This document shows positions 22,863 through 33,900 of a DNA stretch of 64,000 nt, one piece after another. Positions within the stretch are counted from its first letter, which is position 1, and every line of letters begins with the position of its first letter. Location: contig JAALGZ010000015.1 in the NCBI GenBank assembly GCA_015227615.1, forward strand, positions 397,001 through 461,000, written 5' to 3'. The notes under the pieces were generated by a model, which was not told the origin of the DNA, did not search any database, and worked only from the letters and a program-made list of their open reading frames with translations. Both the position numbers and the translations under genes were made by a program. The stretch comes from Labyrinthula sp. Ha. Its lineage: Eukaryota; Sar; Bigyra; Labyrinthulida; Labyrinthulaceae.

Positions 22863-23325
22863 GTTTTATCTTTCTAATCTTTTTTGTTTATTAAGTTTAA
22901 TATGTTCTAGCAGGACATGTGTATAAGCTGGGATTACAGTTCAGCAACAGCCGTGTGCGAAACATGAGCAATTTTATAGAAATCTCTAAGAATTATCTTT
23001 TTGTCTTCATTTTATCAGGGATACATGGTTACACTTCATTGGTTGATTCTCTACATTCATCCAATCAAAATAAGCCGGTGTGTTCGTAGGAAAGTGTGGG
23101 TGCTTCTTAACGTGACAGTTTTAACGTTACTAATTCATAATCCATAATTCTAAAAACCGAAACCAAAGAGAGAGAACTGGATTGCCAGCCTTGTTTGTGC
23201 TTTGGCTAGAACTATAAAATAGATTATATTGATTTAATTTTCACCCCTTTGTGAGATAAAAATGCACCATCTTTATCTATCAGAGAATCTTTTCATTTTA
23301 CTCAAGCTTCTCTGAAGCTCTCTAT
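22863..23325. other. 5' flank of ABC copy 2
   Basis: Presumed promoter region. ATTGGTTGATT and CCAATCAA, two CCAAT-type boxes in opposite orientation, lie about 170-200 bp upstream of the ATG. No gene is seen. The gypsy insertion begins at 23326. Confidence 0.35.
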
Positions 23326-23615
23326 TATTCGGTTATTACTAATATCTGGTAAAATTTTAATAAAGACGTCTTTTTCCTGGGTATACAATAAGGGAAACCT
23401 TAGTTCAGTTCATTTACACTTTATTCACAAGTTCTTAGTTCTTAATTCGTACAACGGTTCGTATCTTCCAAGATTCCTTTGTACGTCCCTAATTTTCTAC
23501 AATATGACATTACTCCAATATATCTCAAATATTAAGGTACTCACGGAAATGAGCACTTTGCTAATCCCGAGTCACTATTTCAGTTCAGCTCAAATATTCC
23601 AATTTATCCACAACA
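23326..23615 (-). repeat. gypsy 3' LTR (290 bp)
   Basis: In element orientation it begins TGTTGTGG and ends CCGAATA. It matches 30627-30916 over the full length. The flanking CTAT at 23322-23325 is the target duplication. Confidence 0.9.
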
Positions 23616-23630
23616 TTGCCCCATTAGCAA
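23616..23630 (-). promoter_or_regulatory. putative gypsy polypurine tract
   Basis: In element orientation AATGGGGCAA directly precedes the TGTTG terminus of the 3' LTR. It is short and imperfect but in the right place. Confidence 0.4.
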
Positions 23631-23859
23631 AGTCTCATTTTTCACTCTTATCTCAATTTTCATATCCTTCTTATTATCTCCAACTTCACCAACAACACTT
23701 TTATTACAACTTATTCCAACTCCAAATCTTCATTTTCAAATTCAGTCTTAATAACTAACCTCAAACACCCTTAATTCCAAATCTCACACTTTCCAAATTT
23801 CAAATTCACAATAAATTCTTGATTGGCGTACTCAATACAAGCTCCCAAGTTTTTAGTTT

Positions 23860-24186
23860 CTTATTATTTTCCAACAAAATCCAAATTCAACACAAGTCTT
23901 TAAACTCCAAGTTCAACATAAACTCTCAAACATTCAAATCAATATAGATTCTCAAACATCAAATTCCATATAAACTCACAAAATCCGAGTTCAATACAAA
24001 TTCCCAGGTTCATCATTCAATATAAGTTCTCAAGTTCAAAATCAATATAATTCTTTCAGTTCCAAGTTCAAAACAAGTTCTTCAAAGTTCCAAGTTCAAA
24101 ACAAATTTTCTTAAAGTTCCAAGTTCAAAACAAATCTTTCTCAAAGTTCCAAGTTCAAAACAAATTTTTCAAAGTTCCAAATATTT
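23860..24186 (-). repeat. degenerate minisatellite in the gypsy 3' noncoding region
   Basis: From 24060 to 24180 a 28-30 bp unit recurs about four times in plus-strand reading (TTCCAAGTTCAAAACAAAT plus a T-rich spacer and AAAG). More degenerate units with CCAAGTTCAACA-like cores extend back to about 23860. The region is untranslated and lies between the methyltransferase and the polypurine tract. Confidence 0.75.
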
Positions 24187-24242
24187 CAGATCAACTGTCA
24201 CTTCATATATCATAACATCACATTTTCTTACTTTCAAATATA

Positions 24243-25531
24243 TTACAATTCATCTTCAACAGATATCCATCCTTTTCTCAAATTATTTTTTCTACAAAAC
24301 AAATCCAAATATCGCGCCTTAGCACTAAAACATCCTTCAATCAGCTCATATATTTTTTTGGCTTCCTACAATTTCCAGTGCTAGGAGCCATCGAAATTTC
24401 TTTACCAAAGTTACGCTTCTCCAAATTTACCGGCAATTCACCTTTCCCACAAATCAACAGTTCTTCCACACATTTCAATGTCATGTTCCCTAAAGTAGAA
24501 CGCACCTTACCATTACACGTAATCTTTACCCACAGCACATGGTCTATATACTTCAATCCCCATTTCTCTAAACATCGAAATATAATATCCCTCTTGCCCC
24601 AAAATGTCCAAATAAAAATCAACTTGTTCCTTGCAACCTTATCAAAATTCAACTCTAACAACTTACTATCCTGTACTTGGTTGAAATCATTCGCTGGGCC
24701 TCTTATAGGATTTCCTTGACAAAACTGATATGGTGGATCCAACATAATTACGTCAAAAGTTGCCCCTTTATAATCATTCAAAAACTGAAACACATATCTC
24801 TTAACACTCATCGATCCTGCAGGTATCACCCATTTATATATTTTTACTTTTCTTGTCCTCATCATAATTGCATTGTTACAAACCCCAGCCTCAATTTTTA
24901 TCCCAGCCACTCGACATGGTACATCTTCAACTAATATTTACCCCATCCTTATCAATTCATATATTCTGTTGATTTTTTCTAAATCCTCCGTTATTACCCT
25001 CTTCGGCTTCATTAAATCCGAGACCCGTGTTCTCAACATTTCTAATTCTACAGCAAGATCGTCATTCAACTCAGGATATATTCTACACATCTCCTTTTCC
25101 CCTTTTAACATCTTTACTACCATCCTCAATCTCGCTTTCATATGATCTAGATTGTTCCAATCATGAACCACCAATGGTATCTTCAAACATTCTCTTTTAC
25201 TCAACTTTTCATGCATCCCAACGAATTTCCATCTTGTCCACCACTTTCGTAGAATCAATTCAGAGACACTCCTTATCTTTCTTTCTACCTTATATTCCTC
25301 TCCCAACCATCTAATATTCCTCCTGCTAACAACCTCAAAATCTAACCGAAGATTGGTGTAATCTCCAATGGCTTTAACATTCACCCATACCTGAAGCTTG
25401 TTATAAATTTGTTGACGAGTACGCCCCGGCATATATTTTAAAATCTCGTCATAATTAGTAAAACCAAAATGCATCACCAAATTCTTTAACAATAATGCTT
25501 GATGTATGGTCCAACCAACTTTCCATCCTAA
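24243..25531 (-). pseudogene. retrotransposon-borne Myb/SANT-like plus MT-A70 adenine methyltransferase
   Basis: On the minus strand the frame opens just after the integrase stop. Its first 45 codons look like a Myb/SANT repeat: GWTIHQALLLKNLV, YDEILKYMPG, then the recognition-helix pattern GRTRQQIYNKLQ. A basic, possibly coiled linker follows. One TAA (24938-24940) interrupts; the same frame then continues into an MT-A70 domain: FDVIMLDPPYQF (DPPY, the N6-adenine methyltransferase motif IV), LIFIWTFWGKRD, CLEKWGLKYIDHVLWVK and CVEELLICGKGE. A stop at 24341 follows a 7-base A run (24353-24359). In the neighbouring frame the expected C-terminal MT-A70 signature appears (KPKKIYELIE, LFCRKNN, GWIS) to a stop at 24243. 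MT-A70 enzymes methylate adenine N6 in RNA or DNA; the target here is unknown. This copy is dead. Confidence 0.85.
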
Positions 25532-26307
25532 TCATACGTAACTCGCGTAGCTTCCACTCCTCTCACTTGAAATCTTGATATGTTCACATCTTCCCACTTC
25601 CATCCATTAGGGTATGCGACTTTCAAATACCTCTTTGCCTCATTCATCTCTCTAGTATTTTTTTCCGCTAAATATTTCACCACTAGTTTAGGTAAGTCTT
25701 CAAACATGATATTAGGTGGTTCCCAGGTCCAATCCCTTTCATTACTAAAACCTCTCCATTCCACTTTCAATAAAAAACCTCCTGCTTCTTCTTTTATACC
25801 TCTGAATCGTTTCACTTCCAACTTTCTGCTGTCGTTCAAAAATGTTATCTTCGTTCCAGGGTTAGGAAGGAACTCACTTGGAGGAAAGAAAATAATACGA
25901 GAAGAATGCACCTCCATTGTTTTCCCCATAATTGTTGCAACCTCATAGAGATGTTCGCTAAGTTGCTTCTTCACAATATATGGTCCAACCCACTGCGGCT
26001 TCAACTTTTCGTGTTTAATAGCTTTACTAACTAACACGAATTCTCCTTCACTGAAACACAACGGGGTAAGTTTAAATCTCTTGTTATATAATGCATTCTG
26101 ATACTCCCTCGCTCGTTGTGCAAATCCAAACGCTTTCTCCCGGTATGCTAAAATATCTTTTTGAACTTCTTTCGTCGACTCTTCTAAGGTCTTCTCCTGC
26201 TTTTCAGTCAAATCTAAAACTCCTGTTCTTCCTAATACATCCTTACACGGCATCTTTCCTGAAAATATTTGAAATGGTGATAAGTTTCCTCTAGATCTCA
26301 TTGGCAC
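25528..26307 (-). pseudogene. gypsy integrase C-terminal part with chromodomain
   Basis: The segment begins with the end of the integrase core (SPFQIFSGKMP), an alpha-helical region, and the SH3-like/GPY-type module (LKPQWVGPYIVKKQLSEHLYEV). A chromodomain follows: EVKRFRGIKEEAGGF, LLKVEWRGFSNERDWTWEP and DLPKLVVKYL. Chromodomains at integrase C-termini define chromoviruses and tether integration to modified histones. About 60 residues follow the chromodomain before the stop, and the Myb-like frame starts at this point in the -1 frame. Confidence 0.9.
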
Positions 26308-26312
26308 AGAGT

Positions 26313-26759
26313 TTAAAAATATTGCACTTTATCCAAAAGTATCGGCCAATTCTCTGCAGTCAGCGCCAACTCCGATATAGACGTCCTAAAGTGTTTTAAA
26401 ATCTGTCTGTTCTGCACTTCAGTCGCACCATTTGTGAACGGAGCGTACGCGCATGAAAAGTGTTGTGATCCCCCACTTTCTTTGACAAACTCAGTCACCA
26501 CTTGATTCAGAAAATGTGATCCTTTATCCGAAATCAGCACAAAATCATCGGTCATTTTGTAATGAGCGTGAAAAGTCCATAAAGCTTTAACTGCTTCACC
26601 CGCTTTGGCCTTCCTGCATCTGTGCAACATCGTTAATCTTGACAATGAATCAATTAGCGTCAAAATATATCCCTCTCTTTTACTGAGATACAAAAAATCA
26701 CTCAATATGAGCGCCCTACACATTTTTGCTAAACTTGTTACATTGAACGGTCTTCTCAT
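26313..26759 (-). pseudogene. gypsy integrase catalytic core
   Basis: The DDE core is readable: first Asp in LSDFLYLSKREGYILTLIDS, second in VLISDKGSHFLNQ and Glu in TNGATEVQNRQIL. It is frameshifted relative to both the upstream zinc-binding region and the downstream chromodomain segment. Confidence 0.85.
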
Positions 26760-27072
26760 TATTATTTGCAGGTCGCTGGTAGTGAACGCGTTGTCTTCTA
26801 AATCTTTTCCACCCCTCCATGAGAAGACTAGTCACCTCGTGATCCAAAGGCGTGTATTCCTTTTCAATTACTTTCTTTTCCAATACAGCAGCTCCATGGT
26901 TAAACCGCAAGTTCGTGTGCATCAATATTGAAGGTATCAGTGACGGAGTTACAATCAACTTTCCTTCTCGCTTCTACAACTCAGTTATTCTCTCACCCAG
27001 ATCTCTTCTTTGTAGCCCTAGCAAATAACCCCCATCCTTCTCGGACCACGACTCCGTACAGTTCGGACTTCT
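26716..27072 (-). pseudogene. gypsy integrase N-terminal zinc-binding region
   Basis: This is the same frame as the RNase H segment, interrupted by a TAG at 27073 and a further TAG. It shows a histidine pair in SILMHTNLRFNHGAAV and HYQRP, with the cysteines partly lost by the frameshift to the core near 26750. The assignment rests on position between RNase H and the DDE core. Confidence 0.6.
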
Positions 27073-28113
27073 CTAACTTAAATGCATCTCGTCTATTTTT
27101 CTCCAAAAATCATCTATGTCTGTAACTTCTTCCATCGACATCTCCAACGAGTAAGTGTTCAATAACTCCTCTTCTTCCCGATTACTTTCTGAGTTTAACC
27201 ACCTACTTAACGCGTCAGCTGCTACATTACAATTTCCATCAATATGGTGAATCTCCAGCTGTATATCTTGGAAAACTATACTCCAGTGAGACAACCTTTC
27301 AGAATAAACCTTTTTTCTACACAGGCTAGGGTTCAAAATATATACTAAATTGCGATGATCCGTGAATAGAATTTTCCTGGCTGAGTTGCCTTTTAGATAA
27401 TAATCATACTTTCGAGATGCTGCAATCACTGGAAACAACTCCTTCGAAGAAATATACCAATCCAGCGTTGAGCCTACAAAAGTACCACTAGACATCGCTA
27501 TGACTTTAAACTGCGTTGCTAAGATTTGCTTCACGTCAATTTCTTCCTCTGCCTGACATATAAAATACACCCAATGCTTCTTTGAAGCGTCCACAAACAA
27601 AATGACACCCAACTTCGCATCAAAATACCCTAGTGTCGCTGTGAATGATTCTTCTAGTTTTTCTACCCGCTCCCTATAAGCTAAATTCCTTTCTTCTGTC
27701 CAAACAATGAGCTCCTTCCTTCTTTCCAATGCTTTTATCTTTCCAACTATGGAATATTTTTCCGTAAGTATGAACCTCAATCGAGCAAAATATGGTAATA
27801 TTCCTGCGATCCAATTTCGAATGAAGATAAGCTGTGGCAGCTCATGTACATATTTTGGTTTTCTCCTCCCTAAAAGATCAACAACGCATTTCTTATCCAG
27901 CCTGTGACCCTCCTCCGTCAATAAATGTCCACATAAAACAGCATCTTTTAAAAAAAAATCACAATTAGTTATATTCAACCACAATCGCTTCTGTGTTAGC
28001 TGCTTCAAAAACTTCTTCGTAACCAGGCAGAATTCTTTAAGCGTTGCTCCCAGCAATATAGTGTCATCTATCCATTGCAAAACATTTCTACAAAATAACC
28101 CCTCCGGTTCCAC
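27073..28113 (-). pseudogene. gypsy reverse transcriptase C-terminus and RNase H
   Basis: The RT active site reads LQWIDDTILLG (IDD in place of the common YxDD). It is followed by the thumb and connection (CGHLLTEEGHRLD) and an RNase H domain: VILFVDASKKHWVYF, LFPVIAASRKYDYYLKG, FTDHRNLVYIL and the terminal GNCNVAADALSRW. The frame is shifted relative to the upstream RT part at about 28110. Confidence 0.9.
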
Positions 28114-28793
28114 ACCTCTCTTATTTTTCTTTCCGAAAACAGTGCTGGTGTATTATACCATCCTTGTGGTGCTCCTTTAAAGCTGTAGCACAAGCCCCAC
28201 GGCGTGCAAAATGTAAAAAATCGTTGCGAATCCTCTTGTGTTGGCAAGTAGTTAAAACCACTCAATAAATGATACTGACCAAAATATCTCATCCCTTTAA
28301 CCTTAGACAGCTGATTATTAATATCTGGCAGCGTGGAATCTACTTTCCTGGTATAATTGTTCAACGGCCGAAAATCTATAACAAATCGGTACTTCTTTGG
28401 TCCTACTTTAGGTGCGATTAAAGAATGCATAGATATCGTCGGGTTCCTGTTCGGCTTGATTATTCCAGCTCTTAACATCTGCTTGATCATGTTCCTAAGA
28501 ATGTCTTCTTTTTCCGGTCCCATCGGTCTCGACGTGTATACGCCCACTTCATCTTCATTCTTTACATTACATTCAATAGGCTTCAACTTTGATATCTGAG
28601 TTGGACTCTTGTCATCCCCAAATCCTTGAGCGTTGTTCATCAATATCTCTCTTAAGCAATTTAGATCTTTCGCTGAAACTATATTCTTCTTCATTATATC
28701 CACCAATTTCTCATTGATTATTTTCTTTAGCCTCAAAATATATTCTTCAATAGAAACTTCCAGATTTTTTCCGATACCTAACTCATCCTTCAA
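28068..28793 (-). pseudogene. gypsy reverse transcriptase N-terminal part
   Basis: Fingers and palm motifs of Ty3-type RT are clear: GIIKPNRNPTISMHSLIAPK, RFVIDFRPLN, and FCTPWGLCYSFKGAPQGW (usually MPFGLxNAPxxF). LLSGFNYLPTQEDSQ replaces the usual DLxSGYHQI; the catalytic Asp that normally precedes this motif is not seen (GQYHLLSGF), so this copy may also have lost a catalytic residue. It shares its frame with the protease segment upstream. Confidence 0.85.
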
Positions 28794-29615
28794 TACTTCA
28801 TTGTCATACGCTTGGAATATTATAGGTGTCTTCCTTTCCCCAACAATTCCAACCCCTGTGACATTAACTTATTTCACCTTTATCCCCTTCTTATTTCTTC
28901 TTAGCACTTTCTTTTCGAACCAATCCATCATAACCTCGTCACCTACCTTCATTTCTGCCGACGTACATTCTTTAGCTTGTTTCCTCAATTGTTGAAGTGG
29001 ACTCAATCCATGTTTTCCTTAGAGATCGTCTCCTAAAAGTAAGTTAGTCCATCCTTCCACATCATTCACCAACAAAACTTCTACTTCCCCAAAATCATAT
29101 ACTTTTCGTTCTTCTAAACGTATCTATATTCTCATTACACCTGAATGTGTCACCCAATGCTTGACTCCATTTACGACTCTAACTCTAATAGGTTCTCTTA
29201 ATTCCCTTAAGCGACTACAATATCTTTCAAATCTGTCTCTTGCTGTGGCGGATGTATCTGCGCCAGAGTCCAAACAACCACATACTATGAACTGCTGGCC
29301 ATCTTTTTCTACTACTACGTCATAAGTATTCTCACCTACTTTACTCCCCAAAAATATATACACGTTTTCCATTGACAAGTCTTGCTCATATCCTCGCATC
29401 TCTTCTATTGCTGCCATTGTTAAACTTCCAACTTCATACCTTTGAATGTTCTCAAAAGCTAATCTTAATGCCCCAGGTTCCTCCCTTTCCTGCGCCTCGG
29501 CGTTCATTTCTTCTTTATCATTTTCCACTTGCTGCATCTTACGTCCTTTACCTAGATATTTTCTTTGTGCCTTCAATTGCAACCCCTCCTTGTATCTCTT
29601 TAAACGATCCAACAT
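28794..29615 (-). pseudogene. gypsy protease region
   Basis: The aspartic protease motif CGCLDSGADTSAT lies in this frame, followed by a second half with LLLGDDL. Three nonsense codons (TAG at 29124-29126, then two TAA) lie between protease and RT without a frameshift. The segment begins with a glutamate- and lysine-rich stretch overlapping the end of gag. Confidence 0.8.
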
Positions 29616-30598
29616 TACATTATCTGGCGGCCTAAAAATGGTCTGGGATTTTGTTTTCCTCTAGCCACGAGATCACTTTTCGCATAGCAAGTATTCTCCT
29701 TGTGGCCATATCTATGGCAAAATGGACACGGGTCTAAACTCTCACTGTTTCCATTCGACCCCCAATTATCAGTTTGCTTCATATTGAAACAGCCTACCTT
29801 ACCTTGAGGCTCAGATATCTCGATCCTTTTCACTTCCTTCTTTATAAATCTGCTTCCACCTATCCTGTGTTTTATTTCATTTTCATACGGACTACCTTTA
29901 CGCATCTTCTCTCTTACATGATACGGTGGTATGCAGCTTATAATATATCTTTCCAGATCCTTCAGATCCAAAGTGCATAGTGAAGGTTTGATCGTCAACA
30001 TATCTTGCCGTACCCAAATATAACTGGATAACAGCCTAAATATAGAAGAGTATATTTTCTTTTTCGAACATGTGCTTTCCTCCGGTAACAACTGAAGTAC
30101 TTCTCTAATTTTACTAAAAATTTATTTGACTGCGTTTTCTTCTAAAATTCCCAAGTTGAACCTAACATTATTCAATATAACCTAGTCAGGAGCTTTTAGG
30201 TCCTTCATTTTCTCTTCGTCCACTATCTCCTGTAAATGTTTAATCAGCACATTATTAGACTTAGTCACGTTCAGTCGTTTCAGGTGTTTAAACAGCATCA
30301 TATCCATCTTCACGTTCAGATTCACCTTTTTTCGTTGTGCCGCATTTAATCTTTCATACTGCGAAATAAAGCGTTCGCAACTCTGCTTCGAAAGGTCGGT
30401 TAACTTATCAATTTCGAAGTCCATGCAGCACTCTTCATCTCGCCGGTTATTGCGGGTTACCTCCCTCAATACATTACCAAGATCCATGAGCAAAGTATTA
30501 ATTTAGTTCTAGTTCAATGTTCTAATTCGTCCGCTATCAGGTCCAGTTCCAGTTCCTGTATTTTCAGCTCCATTCGTATTCTCTGTGTTTCCCGACAT
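29615..30598 (-). pseudogene. gypsy Gag with one zinc knuckle
   Basis: The probable start is the ATG at 30598, after the 5' LTR and untranslated leader. One frame runs from there to 29615 but is cut by TAG (30509-30511), TAA (30503-30505), TAG (30182-30184) and another TAA. A single CCHC knuckle, CPFCHRYGHKENTC, lies near the C-terminus. The N-terminus is rich in Asn, Thr and Gly. Confidence 0.8.
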
Positions 30599-30626
30599 TA
30601 TTGTAATCCAGGGCAATATTCATCAA

Positions 30627-30916
30627 TATTCGGTTATTACTTATATCTGGTAAAATTTTTATAAAGACGTCTTTTTCCTGGGTACACAATAAGGGAAACT
30701 TTAGTTCATTTCAGTTACACTTTATTCACAAGTTCTTAGTTCTTAATTCGTACAACGGTTCGTATCTTCCAAGACTCCTTTGTACGTCCCTAATTTTCTA
30801 CAATATGACATTACTCCAATATATCTCAAATATTAAGGTACTCACGGAAATGAGCACTTTGCTAATCCCGGGTCACTATTTCAGTTCAGCTCAAATATGC
30901 CAATTTATCCACAACA
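30627..30916 (-). repeat. gypsy 5' LTR (290 bp)
   Basis: Partner of 23326-23615, followed on the plus strand by CTAT (30917-30920), the second copy of the 4-bp target duplication. The base after it in element orientation (TTGATGAATATTGCCC) is the place of the primer-binding site; I cannot assign a tRNA. Confidence 0.9.
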
Positions 30917-33900
30917 CTATCAACCCAAGAAATCCACTCTTGTGAAAGAGCTCCTAGTTTAACTTGGGTGCAAAATTTAAGTGATTTTCTTCTGAGCTTG
31001 GAAAAACTATAAAAGAAATTAAGCGACAGCTCCTACAAGGTATTCTGATAGTTTTATTTCATGGTTAACAGATTTCAGAAAATTTGTCACTTTCAGTACT
31101 AAGTGGGCGGAACAGGCGCAAGAATAAAGACCAAGTGAATCCTGCTGTTTTCTGGCATATTGCACATAATGAGTAATTGAGGTACTAACTGATTTCTCAC
31201 AATAAAACCATTAATTACTCGGGCATGATATCTCCCTGGCACTTTTGAAGCGAGCCTACATTACCACTTTGCTTGTTTTCATATATTGATGGCCTTACGG
31301 CGGCAATGTAAGCGTTAAATGGAAGAGACCCCGAAAAACATCAGTTGTATGATCATTCTTATAATTAAAATATTACTTGCATCGTATATAAAACTTGGTA
31401 CAATGAGTTTAACTCCAGGGCAGGTAAAATTTTTTCTACCCATGATTTCGAAATGGAGAGCTTTTTTTCCATATTGATTGAACTTCTACCACGAGGGTTA
31501 ATATGTAATAAAAAATAAAGGTTTATAAGAGGTTTTTCCTCGAATACAAAAATAAAATATAAAATCTGGTTTTAATATCCAGAAACCAATGCATTGTATC
31601 TAAAACTTTGTTCAAGTTTGTTTCTTCAGGACTGCAGTTTTTAAAACCGTGGTGACTAAGGTAAATGTTATGTACTCTGTTCTATAGTGTGCTGGGCCTT
31701 AATTTAAATGCAACAAAAAAGCATTATACATTAGGCGAGGCTTCATTTGGTTAAGTTTTCTCCCTTCCAAATATAATCATGAGATATCCTATGAATCATA
31801 ATTCTATTTGCAACAAAATTAAGAATTTTACGTTTACACCTGAATGACCATACACTGAATAACTATAGAAGTATAACGAGAACCTGTTTTTGTTGTCCTT
31901 TAATGGTTTTTGCCTAGACTAAATGTTAATGGAAATTACTAAATGTTATTATTAGCCTACTACACGGGTTAAAATTAAGTTTGTGAGGTCGTTTAAAAGG
32001 ATCAAGTCTGGACCTAGAATACCATAGCTCTCCCACATAGTCTGTAATTATTGGGCTTAACTAAAAGGTAAGAAATAATCCCCGGGTGAGTTAGCAGGAA
32101 AAAGCCATGGGTAAAGCTATTATGATTTACAGCCTGGAAGGGGCCAAAGCTTATTTCTGGAATTGTATTTTACATAAAATATGGTATTTGCCTCAAGTAA
32201 AAGTGTTATATTTCCTCTTTCATGAAAATCCCATGCTTCTATCTTATTAGAATCCTGACTTGGAACGTGTAGATTCTTAGCAGGGATTGTGACAAAGAGT
32301 TTTTGCATCTTTTCAAATTTAACTAGTTTTGTTGAATTCTAAGTTGACAAGAATTGATAGGGTGAACATCTTCTGTTAACATAGGATAGATTCTATAAAA
32401 ATGTATCAACACAACTATCCTAAGTGGTTAAACAAGAAAATATCCATTTCAATGTGATATGACATGCAGGTGCTCTCCCCTTTGAGCTATTTCCAGGTGA
32501 CCACGGGGTTGTTGCAAATAGTAGTTGAATGATGGTATAAACGCGTAAAAACCATTCACTAATTTACTCCATTCTTCCAGATAGTTTTAGCACCCATGTT
32601 AAAGCAATTGGCCCAAGTGTTATGAGTTTCTTTTATGGGCTTTATGAAATATGGGGGGGTAAGTGGCCCCTTATTCAAATATACACTGACCTAGTTGAAA
32701 CATATGTTCTTCTTTAAATATTTTCTAAGAAGAGTGTGTGCTCAATTCGCATATGTGAACACCTTTGAACCATCGATAAATGATTTCAGTGAAATAAAAA
32801 AATTCTTATCAAAATATTTTCAAGAGATTTTTATTAAACCATGAAGAGAGTAGGAGTTCCTTACAACAAGAAATATTTCATAGAATGTCTTGGTAATAAT
32901 TTATTTCTTGGAAAAATTGAATATATAGCCCAGAGTTTTGTACTGAGGTACTAGTTACAATATATAACTCGCCCCGGTTGCTACATTTCCATTGCAAAAT
33001 CTTTGTGATAATTAGCATTCCCTGATTGGAATTGAAAGTTTATTGGTTTATCCTCGGAAAACAAAATGAATTCCGAATAACTCCTGCAAGAACTTCTGAT
33101 GTTGTTAGTACTATTAAGCGAACTCATTTTTCTGTTGAATACATTTGCATTGACATGCGCCTATTTAAGTAGACTAGTATTAAATGGCGTAGAGATAAAT
33201 ACTAATTTAGGAATTTAAGAAAGTGGCTTAGAGCCAAATTTTAAGATTCTGACTAGAAACCCCATCCTTTCCCGTGTCTCAACTCTAAACTTTACAGATA
33301 AGAATTTTCTGGCTCATTCCAAGGTCTTAAGTTCATCATCCTTTAGCTACGTTTTTGTCATCAGGAATATGCCTCAAAGTTCATTCGATTTGTCATAAAA
33401 AAACGATTCCTATGTTGATTCTTACTATAAATGAGAAATGTTGGTATTTGATGAATATCAAATGATTCTGAATCCTTTCTGAGCATAAATTAATTATCAA
33501 CTTCAAATTACGCCATGTAGCCCTTATTAGGTGGATAGTACTGAGGAAAATTTGTAGTTAAGAATTTGAGGATCCTTAAACTCAAACTGAGCTAAAACAG
33601 CCATGTGAAATTTTAAGGATTATCAACACTCAGTAAGAGACCTAAAGGCATCAATAAGAAACCCATTGAAGATACCAAAATTTTCAAAACCTACTTAAAC
33701 ATCTTAAGGGAATCCTTCACTCAGTTTCCTACTTCTCACTCAGTCAAGATCGCGAATTATTTACCCAGAAATCGTTAAAGGGTTCCTGTTTTCTCACTCA
33801 ATGTGACATCGACACTCAGTGAGTCACTGGAATTTTTTTAAATGCTCAAATAAGCTCTCAATCAAGAATCACTGTTCATTCCTAACATTCGGCATGGTGT

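Larger units (their letters stand above)
23326..30916 (-). mobile_element. Ty3/gypsy chromovirus carrying a Myb-like plus MT-A70 methyltransferase module
   Basis: The element is 7591 bp with two 290-bp LTRs and a 4-bp CTAT target duplication (23322-23325 and 30917-30920). On the minus strand the order is gag with a zinc knuckle, aspartic protease, RT, RNase H, integrase, chromodomain, then a Myb/SANT-like segment and an MT-A70 adenine methyltransferase, a G/T-rich repeat region and the 3' LTR. The LTRs differ at about 9 of 290 sites by eye. The copy is inactive: many in-frame nonsense codons lie in gag and protease-RT, and frameshifts in RT, integrase and the methyltransferase. The accessory module lies between pol and the 3' LTR in sense orientation, which indicates cargo of the element and not a host gene hit by it. 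Confidence 0.95.
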
